Assembly (NCBI GenBank): GCA_022562895.1
Contig: JADFOK010000006.1
Span: forward strand, 1 to 64,000
Source of the DNA: Bacteroidota bacterium
Lineage (GTDB): Bacteria > Bacteroidota > Bacteroidia > Flavobacteriales > Flavobacteriaceae
Reading direction: 5' to 3'
Length of the DNA: 64,000 nucleotides
The notes beneath the pieces are model-generated. The model was not told where the DNA came from and searched no databases. It was given only the letters and a program-made list of their open reading frames with translations. A program made the position numbers and the translations under genes. Positions 36,843 to 46,061 of this stretch are shown piece after piece (within the stretch, counting starts at the first letter, position 1; the number at the start of each line of letters is the position of its first letter).

Positions 36843-38237
36843 ATGGAATATAGAATTGAAAAAGATACTATGGGCGAAGTGAAAGTACCAGCCGATAAAC
36901 TTTGGGGTGCACAAACAGAACGTTCTCGTAATAATTTTAAAATTGGGACACAGGCTTCTATGCCTTTGGAAATTATATACGGTTTTGCCTATTTAAAGAA
37001 ATCTGCTGCTTACACAAATTGCGATTTAGGTATTCTTTCTAAAGAAAAAAGGGATTTAATTGCCACAGTATGTGATGAAATTTTGAAAGGAAAACACGAT
37101 GACCAATTTCCCTTGGTGGTTTGGCAAACAGGGAGCGGTACCCATAGCAATATGAATGTTAACGAAGTAATTGCCAATCGAGCTCATCAAATAGCTGGAA
37201 AAATCATTGGTGAAGGGGAAAAAACGTTACAACCCAACGACGATGTAAACAAATCGCAGTCGTCTAATGATACTTTCCCAACTGGAATACATATTGCTGC
37301 TTATAAAAAATTGATTGAAATTACCATTCCGGGTGTAAAACAACTTCAAGTTACATTATCAAAAAAAGCAACAAAATTTAAAGACATTGTAAAAATAGGT
37401 CGCACTCACCTTATGGATGCAACCCCCTTAACTCTTGGTCAGGAATTTAGTGGATATGCTTCTCAATTAGAACACGGTTTAACAGCCCTCGAAAACACCT
37501 TACCTCACTTATCAGAACTTGCCCTGGGTGGTACTGCTGTTGGTACTGGAATAAATACTCCCAATGGTTATTCTGAAAAAGTGGCAAATTACATAGCAAA
37601 ATATACAGGATTACCATTTGTGACTGCTAAAAATAAATTTGAAGCACTTGCGGCACATGATGCAATTGTAGAATCTCATGGTGCTTTAAAACTTTTGGCA
37701 GTGTCTTTAAATAAGATTGCCAATGATATACGTATGCTGGCAAGTGGACCACGAAGTGGAATTGGTGAAATCAATATACCTGCTAACGAACCTGGTTCTT
37801 CTATTATGCCGGGAAAAGTTAATCCTACTCAGTGTGAAGCTTTAACCATGGTATGTGCTCAGGTTCTAGGAAATGATATGACAATTGCAACAGGAGGAAT
37901 GCAGGGACATTATGAATTGAATGTATTTAAACCTGTAATGGCTGCAAACTTTATCTTTTCGGCACAATTGATTGGTGATGCAACTGCCTCATTTGATGCT
38001 AATTGTGTAAGTGGAATTGAACCAAATCTTGAAGTTATAAATAAACAATTAACTAATTCTTTGATGTTAGTAACCGCACTTAATACAAAGATTGGTTATT
38101 ATAAAGCTGCTGAAATTGCTAATACAGCTCATAAAAATGGAACTACACTAAAAGAAGAGGCGGTTAAACTGGGCTATCTTACCGAAGAACAATTTGACCA
38201 ATGGGTGCAACCAAAGAATATGGTAGGTAACAGGTAA
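36843..38237 (+). CDS. fumC: Class II fumarate hydratase
   Basis: Iron-independent fumarase of the TCA cycle, fumarate + water to malate, tetrameric, cytosolic. 464 residues, the normal length. Motifs: [11 protein letters not shown] at the start, [18 protein letters not shown], and the lyase signature [11 protein letters not shown] with the catalytic loop Ser. I begin at the ATG at 36843 ([16 protein letters not shown]), because the longer ORF start at 36801 lies inside the promoter. Confidence 0.96.
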   Translation: MEYRIEKDTMGEVKVPADKLWGAQTERSRNNFKIGTQASMPLEIIYGFAYLKKSAAYTNCDLGILSKEKRDLIATVCDEILKGKHDDQFPLVVWQTGSGTHSNMNVNEVIANRAHQIAGKIIGEGEKTLQPNDDVNKSQSSNDTFPTGIHIAAYKKLIEITIPGVKQLQVTLSKKATKFKDIVKIGRTHLMDATPLTLGQEFSGYASQLEHGLTALENTLPHLSELALGGTAVGTGINTPNGYSEKVANYIAKYTGLPFVTAKNKFEALAAHDAIVESHGALKLLAVSLNKIANDIRMLASGPRSGIGEINIPANEPGSSIMPGKVNPTQCEALTMVCAQVLGNDMTIATGGMQGHYELNVFKPVMAANFIFSAQLIGDATASFDANCVSGIEPNLEVINKQLTNSLMLVTALNTKIGYYKAAEIANTAHKNGTTLKEEAVKLGYLTEEQFDQWVQPKNMVGNR

Positions 38238-38375
38238 TCAAAATTTTATCGATTATTTTAACTTTTCATAAGTAAAAACATAGCCTTTTCGTAAAATTAA
38301 TGTTTTTAATTATATACTTTTTTAATTTTATATCCGATAAAATACATTTTTATTAGATAAAAGGTAATTTTTTGT

Positions 38376-38383
38376 TATATTTG
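38376..38383 (+). promoter_or_regulatory. -7 box (TATATTTG)
   Basis: TATATTTG, 28 bp before the ATG at 38412; -33 element not evident. Confidence 0.45.
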
Positions 38384-38411
38384 TAGTACCCAAAGTAAAA
38401 ACTTACTTATT

Positions 38412-39713
38412 ATGAGACTACAAATATTGCCCCTAATTTTGTGTCTTTTTGTAACTATTGCAGCAAAAAGTAATTCTACTTTACCTATTAAGAATAAAGT
38501 TGATCCTAGTTCTAAAGCTATTGATACTAAAGTGTTTACAAACTCTTACTATGATTTTGAAAACATTAATTATACATTAGAAATAACAAATACAGATTTA
38601 ACAAATTCCTTAGCTATTAGAGGGCTTTACTTATTTTATACGGGAAACTCCATTAACGATATAATTTTTAACAATAAGGAAATATCCTATGTAACTGATG
38701 CTAATTTAACCTCAGGAACAGATATTTCTTCAATAAATAGTAATTCAGCTTCGAGTTTACAGACAAAATTATTTAATGAGGGGTTATTTTATGGTTTCGC
38801 AGTAACAATAGTATTATTAAACTTGGTTTGTTTTTTACTATTTAATGAGAAAATATTTTTATACTACTCCATTGCAATAGCATCAATAACAAGTGCATTC
38901 TTTTATAGTGATGGTCTTTTTAGTTTAATAGGAATGGAAGGCCCTTTATTAAATTTGGCTATGCAATCAACTCTTTTATTTATTGCAATTGGATTTAGTG
39001 CATTATTTGCCTCAAAATATCTTAGTATTAAAGATACTTACCCAAATTTAAAATTAATTACTTTGCCACTTTTTGTAATTTCTGGAATTTTGGTGTTAAA
39101 TGCTTGGTTTTCAAATAGTGATTTATTTACTAACCTTGCTAACACTTTATTATTAGCAGTAGTAAGTGCCTATTTCTTTGCTGGAATATTGCTTTTTAGC
39201 AAAAAAAATTATGCTAAGTTCTATGTAATTGCTTACTGTATTCCTTTAATATTTGCCATCGATTTTTATGTGCTTAAGGGATTTGGAGTTGACTTTCTTT
39301 TTACTAAAACCATACATCTAAAAGTAGCTGCATCAATCGAAATGCTACTTCTTTCTTATGCAATTATGTTCCGAATGCGTGCTTTAAAAGAAGAAGGTGA
39401 ATTAAGGAATACCGAAATGCGTATTTTTCTAAAACGCCAAGATTCTATGAGTAGACATAACGTAGAACAATTAGTAAAAGATGTTTATTTAGAAAACTTA
39501 ATAATGCAATACGATCTAGACGGTCTGGAAATAAAATTGCTTCAATATATCTCGGAAGGAAAAACAAACGAAAAAATCATTCGAAAACTTAAGCTTACAG
39601 AAATTGAACTAGAAGAACATACTAAAGATCTTTATGAAAAACTAGAAATTAGTGAGCACATACAAGAAGATCATAGAATGGTAGACAACCAACCAGACTA
39701 CATTTATAATTAA
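38412..39713 (+). CDS. 7TM sensor-like protein with C-terminal LuxR-type HTH
   Basis: A 433-residue membrane protein. A signal peptide (to about residue 18), then a soluble extracytoplasmic domain to ~115, then seven helices (about 119-143, 146-171, 180-205, 212-230, 237-260, 267-286, 300-320) in a 7TMR-DISM arrangement, then a cytoplasmic helix (~320-370) and a LuxR/GerE-like helix-turn-helix (EIKLLQYISEGKTNEKIIRK to KLEIS). I infer a membrane-bound receptor acting directly on DNA, but the HTH is divergent. Family proteins of this shape are known in Bacteroidota; the ligand is unknown. Confidence 0.72.
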   Translation: MRLQILPLILCLFVTIAAKSNSTLPIKNKVDPSSKAIDTKVFTNSYYDFENINYTLEITNTDLTNSLAIRGLYLFYTGNSINDIIFNNKEISYVTDANLTSGTDISSINSNSASSLQTKLFNEGLFYGFAVTIVLLNLVCFLLFNEKIFLYYSIAIASITSAFFYSDGLFSLIGMEGPLLNLAMQSTLLFIAIGFSALFASKYLSIKDTYPNLKLITLPLFVISGILVLNAWFSNSDLFTNLANTLLLAVVSAYFFAGILLFSKKNYAKFYVIAYCIPLIFAIDFYVLKGFGVDFLFTKTIHLKVAASIEMLLLSYAIMFRMRALKEEGELRNTEMRIFLKRQDSMSRHNVEQLVKDVYLENLIMQYDLDGLEIKLLQYISEGKTNEKIIRKLKLTEIELEEHTKDLYEKLEISEHIQEDHRMVDNQPDYIYN

Positions 39714-39736
39714 AATATATTTAACTTCTCAATATT

Positions 39737-39775
39737 AGAAAAAGGATTAACTGTAAAAAAGTTTATCCTTTTTCT
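39737..39775. terminator. Bidirectional terminator between convergent genes
   Basis: AGAAAAAGGATTAAC pairs with GTTTATCCTTTTTCT around a 9-nt loop. It overlaps the last bases of ccsBA (-) and serves the 7TM gene (+). Confidence 0.75.
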
Positions 39776-42700
39776 ATATAATATTTTTTGTATTTAACAT
39801 ATGCTGCAATACTCAGTAATGCTATAAAAGATATCAAGTACCAAACAAAAGTGGGAGTAACCGGTGTCTCTCCACTTGCATAGGAGTGCAATCCAGATAA
39901 ATAAAAATTAACTCCAAAATAAGTCATCATAATAGTTGCATAGGCTATTACAGCAGCGAAATTAAAACTCCAATTCCCCCGCAAACCAGGAACCAAGCGC
40001 ATATGGATAACAAATGCATATATCATAATACTAATAAGTGCCCAAGTTTCTTTAGGGTCCCAACCCCAATAACGACCCCAACTTTCATTGGCCCATTGGC
40101 CTCCTAAAAAATTACCTATAGCGAGCATTATTAAACCAACAGTAAGAGCCATTTCGGTAATAATAGTAAGCTCTTTTATATTTAAATTCATTTTTTTCTG
40201 ATTCTTTTTCGTTGTAAAAATCATAAGTAATAACGATGTGGCTCCCAATATCATTCCCAATGTAAAAGGACCATAACTTCCTACAATCACCGCAACGTGA
40301 ATCATTAACCAATAACTATCTAATACCGGTTGAAGATTGGCTATGGAGGGATCTAACCAATTAAGATGTGCTACCCATAAAATTATGGATGCCACGAATG
40401 CGGTAGAAGCTATCGTTAGATCGCTTTTTCTGCCAAGTGTTAAACCAAAAAGAATTGTCGCCCAACTCACATAAATAATCGATTCGTAGGCATCACTCCA
40501 CGGGGCATGACCACTAATATACCAACGTGCAACAAGACCAAGAGTCATTAAAATAAAGAAAAACCAAATCACATATTTACAAATCCTAACTAATACATTA
40601 ATAAACCTACCCTCATTAAATATTTGAATAATAATAAACACAAACATGAGCATTCCAAACATTGCAAAGTATTTGTACAAACGATTAAAAATGTCTACTT
40701 GATTATAGATTATTTCGGTTTTTACCCTATTATCAGAGAGCATTACCTCACTCCCAAATTCTTTTTGAAATTTGGTAATCCCAATCAATATTTCATCTGC
40801 TTTTGAATAGTCTCCAGTAATTCTTGCTTCACGTAAATTTTCAAAATAGTAGGGAAGAATATTTCTAGTAAATAATGAATCCTCTTTCTTATAATTAGCT
40901 TCCAAAAGTTCAGCATATGAAACCCAAGTATTGTTTTCGTTATTTGGCAAAGGGAAAATCTTAAAAATACTACCACTCAAAGCTTGGTTAAGTAAATAAA
41001 AATTCTCGTGAGCTTTAATAAAGTCCTTTTGAAACTGGTTTGGATTCGTTGTTTTTGTGGCATTTTCTAAATAGGGTTCCAACTTATAATTACCTTTTAC
41101 ATCGAACAAATCCAAAAGGGAGATCCGCTTGGCATTCTTAGAAACTCCAACAATTTCCCGAATACTGTCGTTTCCACGTTTTAATTTGATAAGTGGAACT
41201 TCTACCCAAAACCGTGGAAATTCTATCATAGAAATAAAAACTTGATTAGCATCCATATCCTCATAACCGTCTTTGCTGCTTATTTTACGAAGTAATTCAC
41301 TTGCAAAAGTATTAACGGGTTTCATACGCCCATTGTCTTGTATTACCAGTTTTGCAAATTTTGCAGCATGCTCTTTACTTACAATGTTTGCCATAAGCAC
41401 CGAATCTATCTTCTCTTTTGTAGGCCTTTCAGGTAAATTGTTATGTTGAGCAAATCCAGAAAAAGAAAATGACAATAAAAGTAACATTGTTAATTTCATT
41501 TTTTTCTTTTTTACTTTTTTAAGCATCTTTTTTAAAGATGCAAATCGGCTATTTTTTACAAATAAGATGGATAATAATCCCAAATAGAGAAGAAAATATC
41601 CAATATAAGTAATCCAGGTACCCCAAAAATCATGATTTACCGAGAGTATTGTTCCCTTCTCATCTGTATCAAATGAGGCTTGAAAAAAACGATAACCCTG
41701 ATGGTCTAGTATATTGTTCATATATATGTCGTAATCAAAAAATTCTGTGTCACTTTCATTTACAGTAACCTTACTTTTAAAAGCCGAGTAACTTTTTTGT
41801 GTGCCGGGATATTTATCTGCAATAAAATCATTTAAAGTAATGCTAAATGGAAGCAAATATTCTTTAGAACCATAACTCAAATAAACTTTTAACCCGCTTA
41901 TATCTACCTCATAAGGTCTTATAACTACTCCTTTACCCCCTAACATTTCAATGGTCTTGGTTTCTTCCCCTGAAGAAACTTCTAAAATTAATGCATCTTG
42001 ATTTGTGGGTTCATTTTTTGGAGATTTTATAAGTCCGATTTTTCCTTTAATAACCGCATCAGGAATAACAAAAGCTATATCTGCAATTTGATAAAGAGAA
42101 CGTAACATCAATGGCTGAATACTATCCATTACCAATGTACCCTGCATCTGATCTGCCATACGCATATACTGACCTTCAAAGGGTGAAGAAATACTATAAT
42201 CGCCATCGATATAACTTAGATTAACAGCTCCTTCTGTTGGGTTATTAAAAGCAAATAAAACATTATGAATATTCAATACATCCCCTACTCCTATCCAATG
42301 ATCATGACGTCTTCCGTCTCCCGCTTCAACAATCTTAAGAAACTCCTTCCCCTCTTTTGTTTCTATAACCCCTTCCTTGGCGTTACTAAAAAAATCTTTA
42401 AAGGAGATGCTAACCTTTTGTTTGTTATAATTGGTTTTTATGATAAAATAATTGTTCAAACGTTCAGACAAACGAAGTTTTTTTGGTTTTAATTTTCGTC
42501 GTTGGGGAACACCTTCAATCTCATAATTCCCATCTATAAAAACAGTAAGGTAAGTGTCTGAGGACAGGAATGTATTTTCAGTAGCACCTTCTCTTATATG
42601 CATCATACCTTCGAAACTAATATAGCGTGTTACAAATGCCCCAATGATGATTAAGATAAATGATAAATGGAACAGTACTGTTGCCCATTTTTCTTTTCTA

Positions 42701-42924
42701 AATAGTCGGTACTTGATCATGTTACCAGCAAAATTGATAACAAAAAGTCCCATAATAGCCTCAAACCACCAAGCATTATATATAAGTTCACGAGTATAAG
42801 GTGAAGGAGCAGTTTCAAAAGATGCATCTAAAAAAGTACCCGTAGCCATGGAGGCTGCAAAAACTAAAAATAAAACAGCGGTTAAGCGTGTAGAGAAAAT
42901 AATACTAGAAATTTTTTTTAGCAT
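39763..42924 (-). CDS. ccsBA: Fused cytochrome c biogenesis protein CcsBA
   Basis: System II cytochrome c maturation: moves heme across the membrane and attaches it to the apocytochrome. 1053 residues: ResB/CcsB-like N-terminal part (helices at about 12-30, 55-70, 80-100; a large periplasmic domain; another helix at about 440), and a CcsA C-terminal half with many helices and the tryptophan-rich heme motif WGWDPKETWALI. Fusion of both parts into one protein is usual in Bacteroidota and epsilonproteobacteria. It has its own promoter. Confidence 0.92.
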   Translation of the reverse strand: MLKKISSIIFSTRLTAVLFLVFAASMATGTFLDASFETAPSPYTRELIYNAWWFEAIMGLFVINFAGNMIKYRLFRKEKWATVLFHLSFILIIIGAFVTRYISFEGMMHIREGATENTFLSSDTYLTVFIDGNYEIEGVPQRRKLKPKKLRLSERLNNYFIIKTNYNKQKVSISFKDFFSNAKEGVIETKEGKEFLKIVEAGDGRRHDHWIGVGDVLNIHNVLFAFNNPTEGAVNLSYIDGDYSISSPFEGQYMRMADQMQGTLVMDSIQPLMLRSLYQIADIAFVIPDAVIKGKIGLIKSPKNEPTNQDALILEVSSGEETKTIEMLGGKGVVIRPYEVDISGLKVYLSYGSKEYLLPFSITLNDFIADKYPGTQKSYSAFKSKVTVNESDTEFFDYDIYMNNILDHQGYRFFQASFDTDEKGTILSVNHDFWGTWITYIGYFLLYLGLLSILFVKNSRFASLKKMLKKVKKKKMKLTMLLLLSFSFSGFAQHNNLPERPTKEKIDSVLMANIVSKEHAAKFAKLVIQDNGRMKPVNTFASELLRKISSKDGYEDMDANQVFISMIEFPRFWVEVPLIKLKRGNDSIREIVGVSKNAKRISLLDLFDVKGNYKLEPYLENATKTTNPNQFQKDFIKAHENFYLLNQALSGSIFKIFPLPNNENNTWVSYAELLEANYKKEDSLFTRNILPYYFENLREARITGDYSKADEILIGITKFQKEFGSEVMLSDNRVKTEIIYNQVDIFNRLYKYFAMFGMLMFVFIIIQIFNEGRFINVLVRICKYVIWFFFILMTLGLVARWYISGHAPWSDAYESIIYVSWATILFGLTLGRKSDLTIASTAFVASIILWVAHLNWLDPSIANLQPVLDSYWLMIHVAVIVGSYGPFTLGMILGATSLLLMIFTTKKNQKKMNLNIKELTIITEMALTVGLIMLAIGNFLGGQWANESWGRYWGWDPKETWALISIMIYAFVIHMRLVPGLRGNWSFNFAAVIAYATIMMTYFGVNFYLSGLHSYASGETPVTPTFVWYLISFIALLSIAAYVKYKKYYIEKG

Positions 42925-42940
42925 TAGAGGAAATTTGACG

Positions 42941-42948
42941 CAAATTTA
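42941..42948 (-). promoter_or_regulatory. -7 box (TAAATTTG on minus) for ccsBA
   Basis: CAAATTTA on the plus strand, 16 bp before the ATG of the gene ending at 39763. Confidence 0.5.
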
Positions 42949-43055
42949 ATCAATTACTACCAGTTTATTATCCTAATTGCTAAGGTATAATTAAGTGAAT
43001 GATTACCATTATTAGTTATGATATCAATCCACATAAAACTAACTATCTTCGTTCT

Positions 43056-43814
43056 ATGATTCGAATTGTAATATTAGGAGCCGGTAATGTTAGTACACAT
43101 CTATGTAAAGCTTTTAATGCTTCAGAAGAAATATTACTGATCCAGTTATATAGCCGTAATAAATCTTCACTGAAATCTTTTTCTGAAACAATAGAAACAA
43201 CTTCATCGATTTCAGAATTAAAAGCTGCCGATGTTTATATTATTGCTATTGCAGACGATTCCATAAAATCATTTTCCGAAACATTACCATTTAACGATAA
43301 GCTAGTAGTACATACCTCAGGGAGTATGTCAATAAGTGAACTTTCAGAAAATAACCGAAAAGGTGTTTTTTATCCTTTACAAACATTTACTAAGGAAAGT
43401 GAGGTAGATTTTATAAATATCCCAATTTGTATAGAAGCTTCAACTATTCCAGATTTAAAGTTACTTAAGAAGCTTGGAAGAACAATTTCAGAAAAAGTAG
43501 TGAAAATAAATTCTGACGAACGTGCAAAGTTACATTTGGCAGCTGTATTCGTCAATAATTTTGTTAACCATCTATATCAAAAAGGTAGTGAGATTTTGGA
43601 AGAAAATTCGTTGCCATTCGATTTATTAAAGCCACTTATCATCGAAACGGTCAATAAAATAGAGTCTCTGTCTCCCAAAGAAGCACAAACCGGACCCGCA
43701 AAACGAAATGATATAAAAACAATTGAAAAACACCTACATTTGTTGAAAAATAGTACGCATAAAGAACTATACCTTCAACTAACCAAAGCTATCCAAAAAA
43801 AATATAATCCTTAA
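43056..43814 (+). CDS. Rossmann-like / DUF2520 domain protein
   Basis: A 252-residue cytosolic protein related to NADP-dependent F420-type reductases and pyrroline carboxylate reductase. N-terminal Rossmann fold (IRIVILGAGNVSTHLCKAF, with GxGxxx), then the DUF2520 C-terminal region (PLQTFTKESEVDF; AAVFVNNFVNHLYQ; LIIETVNKI with GPAKRNDIKTIEKH). I use the ATG at 43056, preceded by a near-match TATCTTCG; the longer ORF from 42999 adds 19 residues not typical of the family. The reaction is unknown. It opens the group with the HAD phosphatase, UbiA and Maf. Confidence 0.82.
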   Translation: MIRIVILGAGNVSTHLCKAFNASEEILLIQLYSRNKSSLKSFSETIETTSSISELKAADVYIIAIADDSIKSFSETLPFNDKLVVHTSGSMSISELSENNRKGVFYPLQTFTKESEVDFINIPICIEASTIPDLKLLKKLGRTISEKVVKINSDERAKLHLAAVFVNNFVNHLYQKGSEILEENSLPFDLLKPLIIETVNKIESLSPKEAQTGPAKRNDIKTIEKHLHLLKNSTHKELYLQLTKAIQKKYNP

Positions 43815-43879
43815 AATAATCCTTTTGTATATAAGCAAAAAAATAAACTATAAAGATACCCACCTTAGCTGGCCTAAAA

Positions 43880-44407
43880 ATGGAAAAAAATTATAAAGAA
43901 TACCTGCAGCATATAACCACATTTATTTTTGATGTAGATGGCGTATTGACCGATGGCACAATTACCGTTACCACTAAGGGCGAATTGTACCGCACTATGA
44001 ATACCAAAGACGGATATGCATTAAAAGCTGCTCATGAGCAAGGATTTAATGTTTGTATAATTTCGGGGGGGGCCAATGAAGGGGTTCGACAACGTTTACA
44101 AGGACTGGGATTAACCGATATTTATTTAGGAACACATCATAAAACCGAGACCCTGGACATGTATTTAGATAGTAATAATATTAAACATGAAAATGTTCTT
44201 TTTATGGGTGATGATATCCCCGATTTAATTGTAATGCAAAAAATAGGTTTACCCTGTTGCCCTCAGGATGCTGTACAAGAAATAAAGGCTATTTCTAAAT
44301 ATGTATCGCATAAAAAAGGAGGAAGGGGTTGTGCGCGTGATGTAATAGAACAAGTTCTTAAAGTTCAGGGTAAATGGCTTACTAATAACGATGCAAAATA
44401 TGATTAA
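43880..44407 (+). CDS. kdsC: KdsC-like HAD phosphatase
   Basis: C0-type HAD phosphatase of 175 residues. Motif I TTFIFDVDGVLTDG, motif II IISGGANEGVRQRL, motif IV FMGDDIPDLIVMQKIGLPCC. KdsC frees phosphate from 3-deoxy-D-manno-octulosonate 8-phosphate, for Kdo and LPS; family members may act on other sugar phosphates. The tail (HKKGGRGCARDVIEQVLK) fits the KdsC family, which forms tetramers. No other Kdo gene is here, so the exact substrate is not fixed. Confidence 0.85.
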   Translation: MEKNYKEYLQHITTFIFDVDGVLTDGTITVTTKGELYRTMNTKDGYALKAAHEQGFNVCIISGGANEGVRQRLQGLGLTDIYLGTHHKTETLDMYLDSNNIKHENVLFMGDDIPDLIVMQKIGLPCCPQDAVQEIKAISKYVSHKKGGRGCARDVIEQVLKVQGKWLTNNDAKYD

Positions 44408-44452
44408 GGTACGACAACTTTAAACACATATATTTATTTCTTAACCCTATAA

Positions 44453-45367
44453 ATGTCTCACTTTAAACTTATTCGTTACCAAAATCTCATGCTAATTGCA
44501 CTTATGCAAGTGTTCATTAAGTATGGGTTGTTTCATCCCTTTGGTATTGATATTACTTTAAGCAATTTCAATTTTGCATTATTAGTTCTTGCTACATTAT
44601 GCATTGCGGCAGCTGGAAACATTATCAACGACATTTATGATGTTTCTATTGATAATATCAATAAACCAGAACAAGTGTTAATTGGTAAGAAAATTTCTGA
44701 GAAATCGGCTTTTACGTTTTTCATTATATTAAATGTAATTGGTGTAGGTATTGGGTTTTATCTATCTAGTAATATTGGTAAACCTGAGTTTGCATCTATC
44801 TTTATTGTTATTTCAGCATTGTTATATCTATATGCTTCCTACTTAAAATCTATGTTTATAATAGGAAATATAGTTATCTCTACTTTAGTAGCTTCAAGTC
44901 TTATTATTGTGGGATTGTTCGATTTACTTCCGGCAATAACTCCAGAAAATCTAGCTACACAATCTACCATTTTTAGTATCGTTCTAGATTATGCTTTGTT
45001 TGCTTTTCTTATAAATTTAATTAGAGAAATAGTAAAAGATATCCAAGATATGGATGGTGATAAAAACGGTGGAATGAACACCATACCCATCGTTTTAGGA
45101 AGAAAAAGAGCAAATTACATAGTTTTTAGTCTGGGAATACTGGCTCTTTTTATTGTAGTATATTTTACCTATACCTATTTATATCACAAACAGCTGGCAG
45201 TGCTCTATTTTTTATTACTAATTGTAGCCCCTCTAATCTATTTTTGTGTAAAAGTCTTTAGTGCCCAATATCAAAAAGAGTTTTCTTTTTTATCAAAACT
45301 TCTTAAACTTATCATGTTTTTTGGAATGTGCTCTATATTAATATACCAATATGTAATTCTGAAATAA
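44453..45367 (+). CDS. UbiA-family prenyltransferase (geranylgeranylglycerol-phosphate type)
   Basis: A 304-residue integral membrane protein with about 8-9 helices. Two Asp-rich motifs bind the prenyl diphosphate: NDIYDVSIDNINKPE near residue 62, and REIVKDIQDMDGDKNGG. This is the form annotated in flavobacteria as geranylgeranylglycerol-phosphate geranylgeranyltransferase, the archaeal ether-lipid type; the actual product in Bacteroidota is debated (menaquinone or archaeal-type lipid). Its stop overlaps the Maf start by one base (TAATG). Confidence 0.8.
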   Translation: MSHFKLIRYQNLMLIALMQVFIKYGLFHPFGIDITLSNFNFALLVLATLCIAAAGNIINDIYDVSIDNINKPEQVLIGKKISEKSAFTFFIILNVIGVGIGFYLSSNIGKPEFASIFIVISALLYLYASYLKSMFIIGNIVISTLVASSLIIVGLFDLLPAITPENLATQSTIFSIVLDYALFAFLINLIREIVKDIQDMDGDKNGGMNTIPIVLGRKRANYIVFSLGILALFIVVYFTYTYLYHKQLAVLYFLLLIVAPLIYFCVKVFSAQYQKEFSFLSKLLKLIMFFGMCSILIYQYVILK

Positions 45368-45954
45368 TGCTTTCTGAAAAATTAAAAAATTATCATATTA
45401 TCCTTGGGTCTGGTTCTCCAAGAAGGCATCATTTTTTTAAAGAAATGGGAATTGATTTTACTATAGAGTTAAAAGAAGTTGTAGAATCCTATCCCGGGCA
45501 TTTACAGGCATCAGAGATTACCGATTTTCTTTCCCAGCTTAAAGCTTCAGTATTTACAGATCTAACTGAAAAGGATATTGTAATAACTAGTGATACGATT
45601 GTATGGCAAGATGACAAAGCCATTGGCAAACCCAAGAATATTGAAGAAGCTAAAGGTATGTTACAATCGCTTAGTGAAAGGATGCACGAAGTAATTACAT
45701 CGGTGTGTTTTACTGGAAAAAACTTTCAAAAAACCATAAACTATACTACCAAAGTATGGTTCAAGAAACTTACCGAAGAAGAAATCGACTTTTACCTCAA
45801 CAAATTCAAACCTTTTGATAAAGCAGGGAGTTACGGAATACAAGAATGGATAGGATACATTGGAATTGAAAAAATAGAAGGCTCCTATTTTAATGTAATG
45901 GGGCTCCCCACACATCTTGTATATAAAACATTAATTGAGATTGCTAACGATTAA
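45367..45954 (+). CDS. maf: Maf-like nucleotide pyrophosphatase
   Basis: A 195-residue house-cleaning nucleotide pyrophosphatase acting on dTTP, UTP or modified nucleotides. N-terminal phosphate loop LGSGSPRRHHFF, the SDTIVWQDDKAIGKP motif, and PFDKAGSYGIQEW. The ATG at 45367 overlaps the UbiA stop; the longer ORF start at 45328 lies inside UbiA. The two genes are therefore coupled. Confidence 0.9.
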   Translation: MLSEKLKNYHIILGSGSPRRHHFFKEMGIDFTIELKEVVESYPGHLQASEITDFLSQLKASVFTDLTEKDIVITSDTIVWQDDKAIGKPKNIEEAKGMLQSLSERMHEVITSVCFTGKNFQKTINYTTKVWFKKLTEEEIDFYLNKFKPFDKAGSYGIQEWIGYIGIEKIEGSYFNVMGLPTHLVYKTLIEIAND

Positions 45955-46022
45955 TAAGACATTAAAATTATTATTTAATGTTAAAGATTAGCTAATTCTA
46001 TTTTATACTTTTTCAATTTGGG

Positions 46023-46030
46023 TATATTTG
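46023..46030 (+). promoter_or_regulatory. -7 box (TATATTTG) for the PIG-L gene
   Basis: TATATTTG, 31 bp before the ATG at 46062. Confidence 0.5.
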
Positions 46031-46061
46031 AACGATACCAAATAACGAATCTTAAATAACT

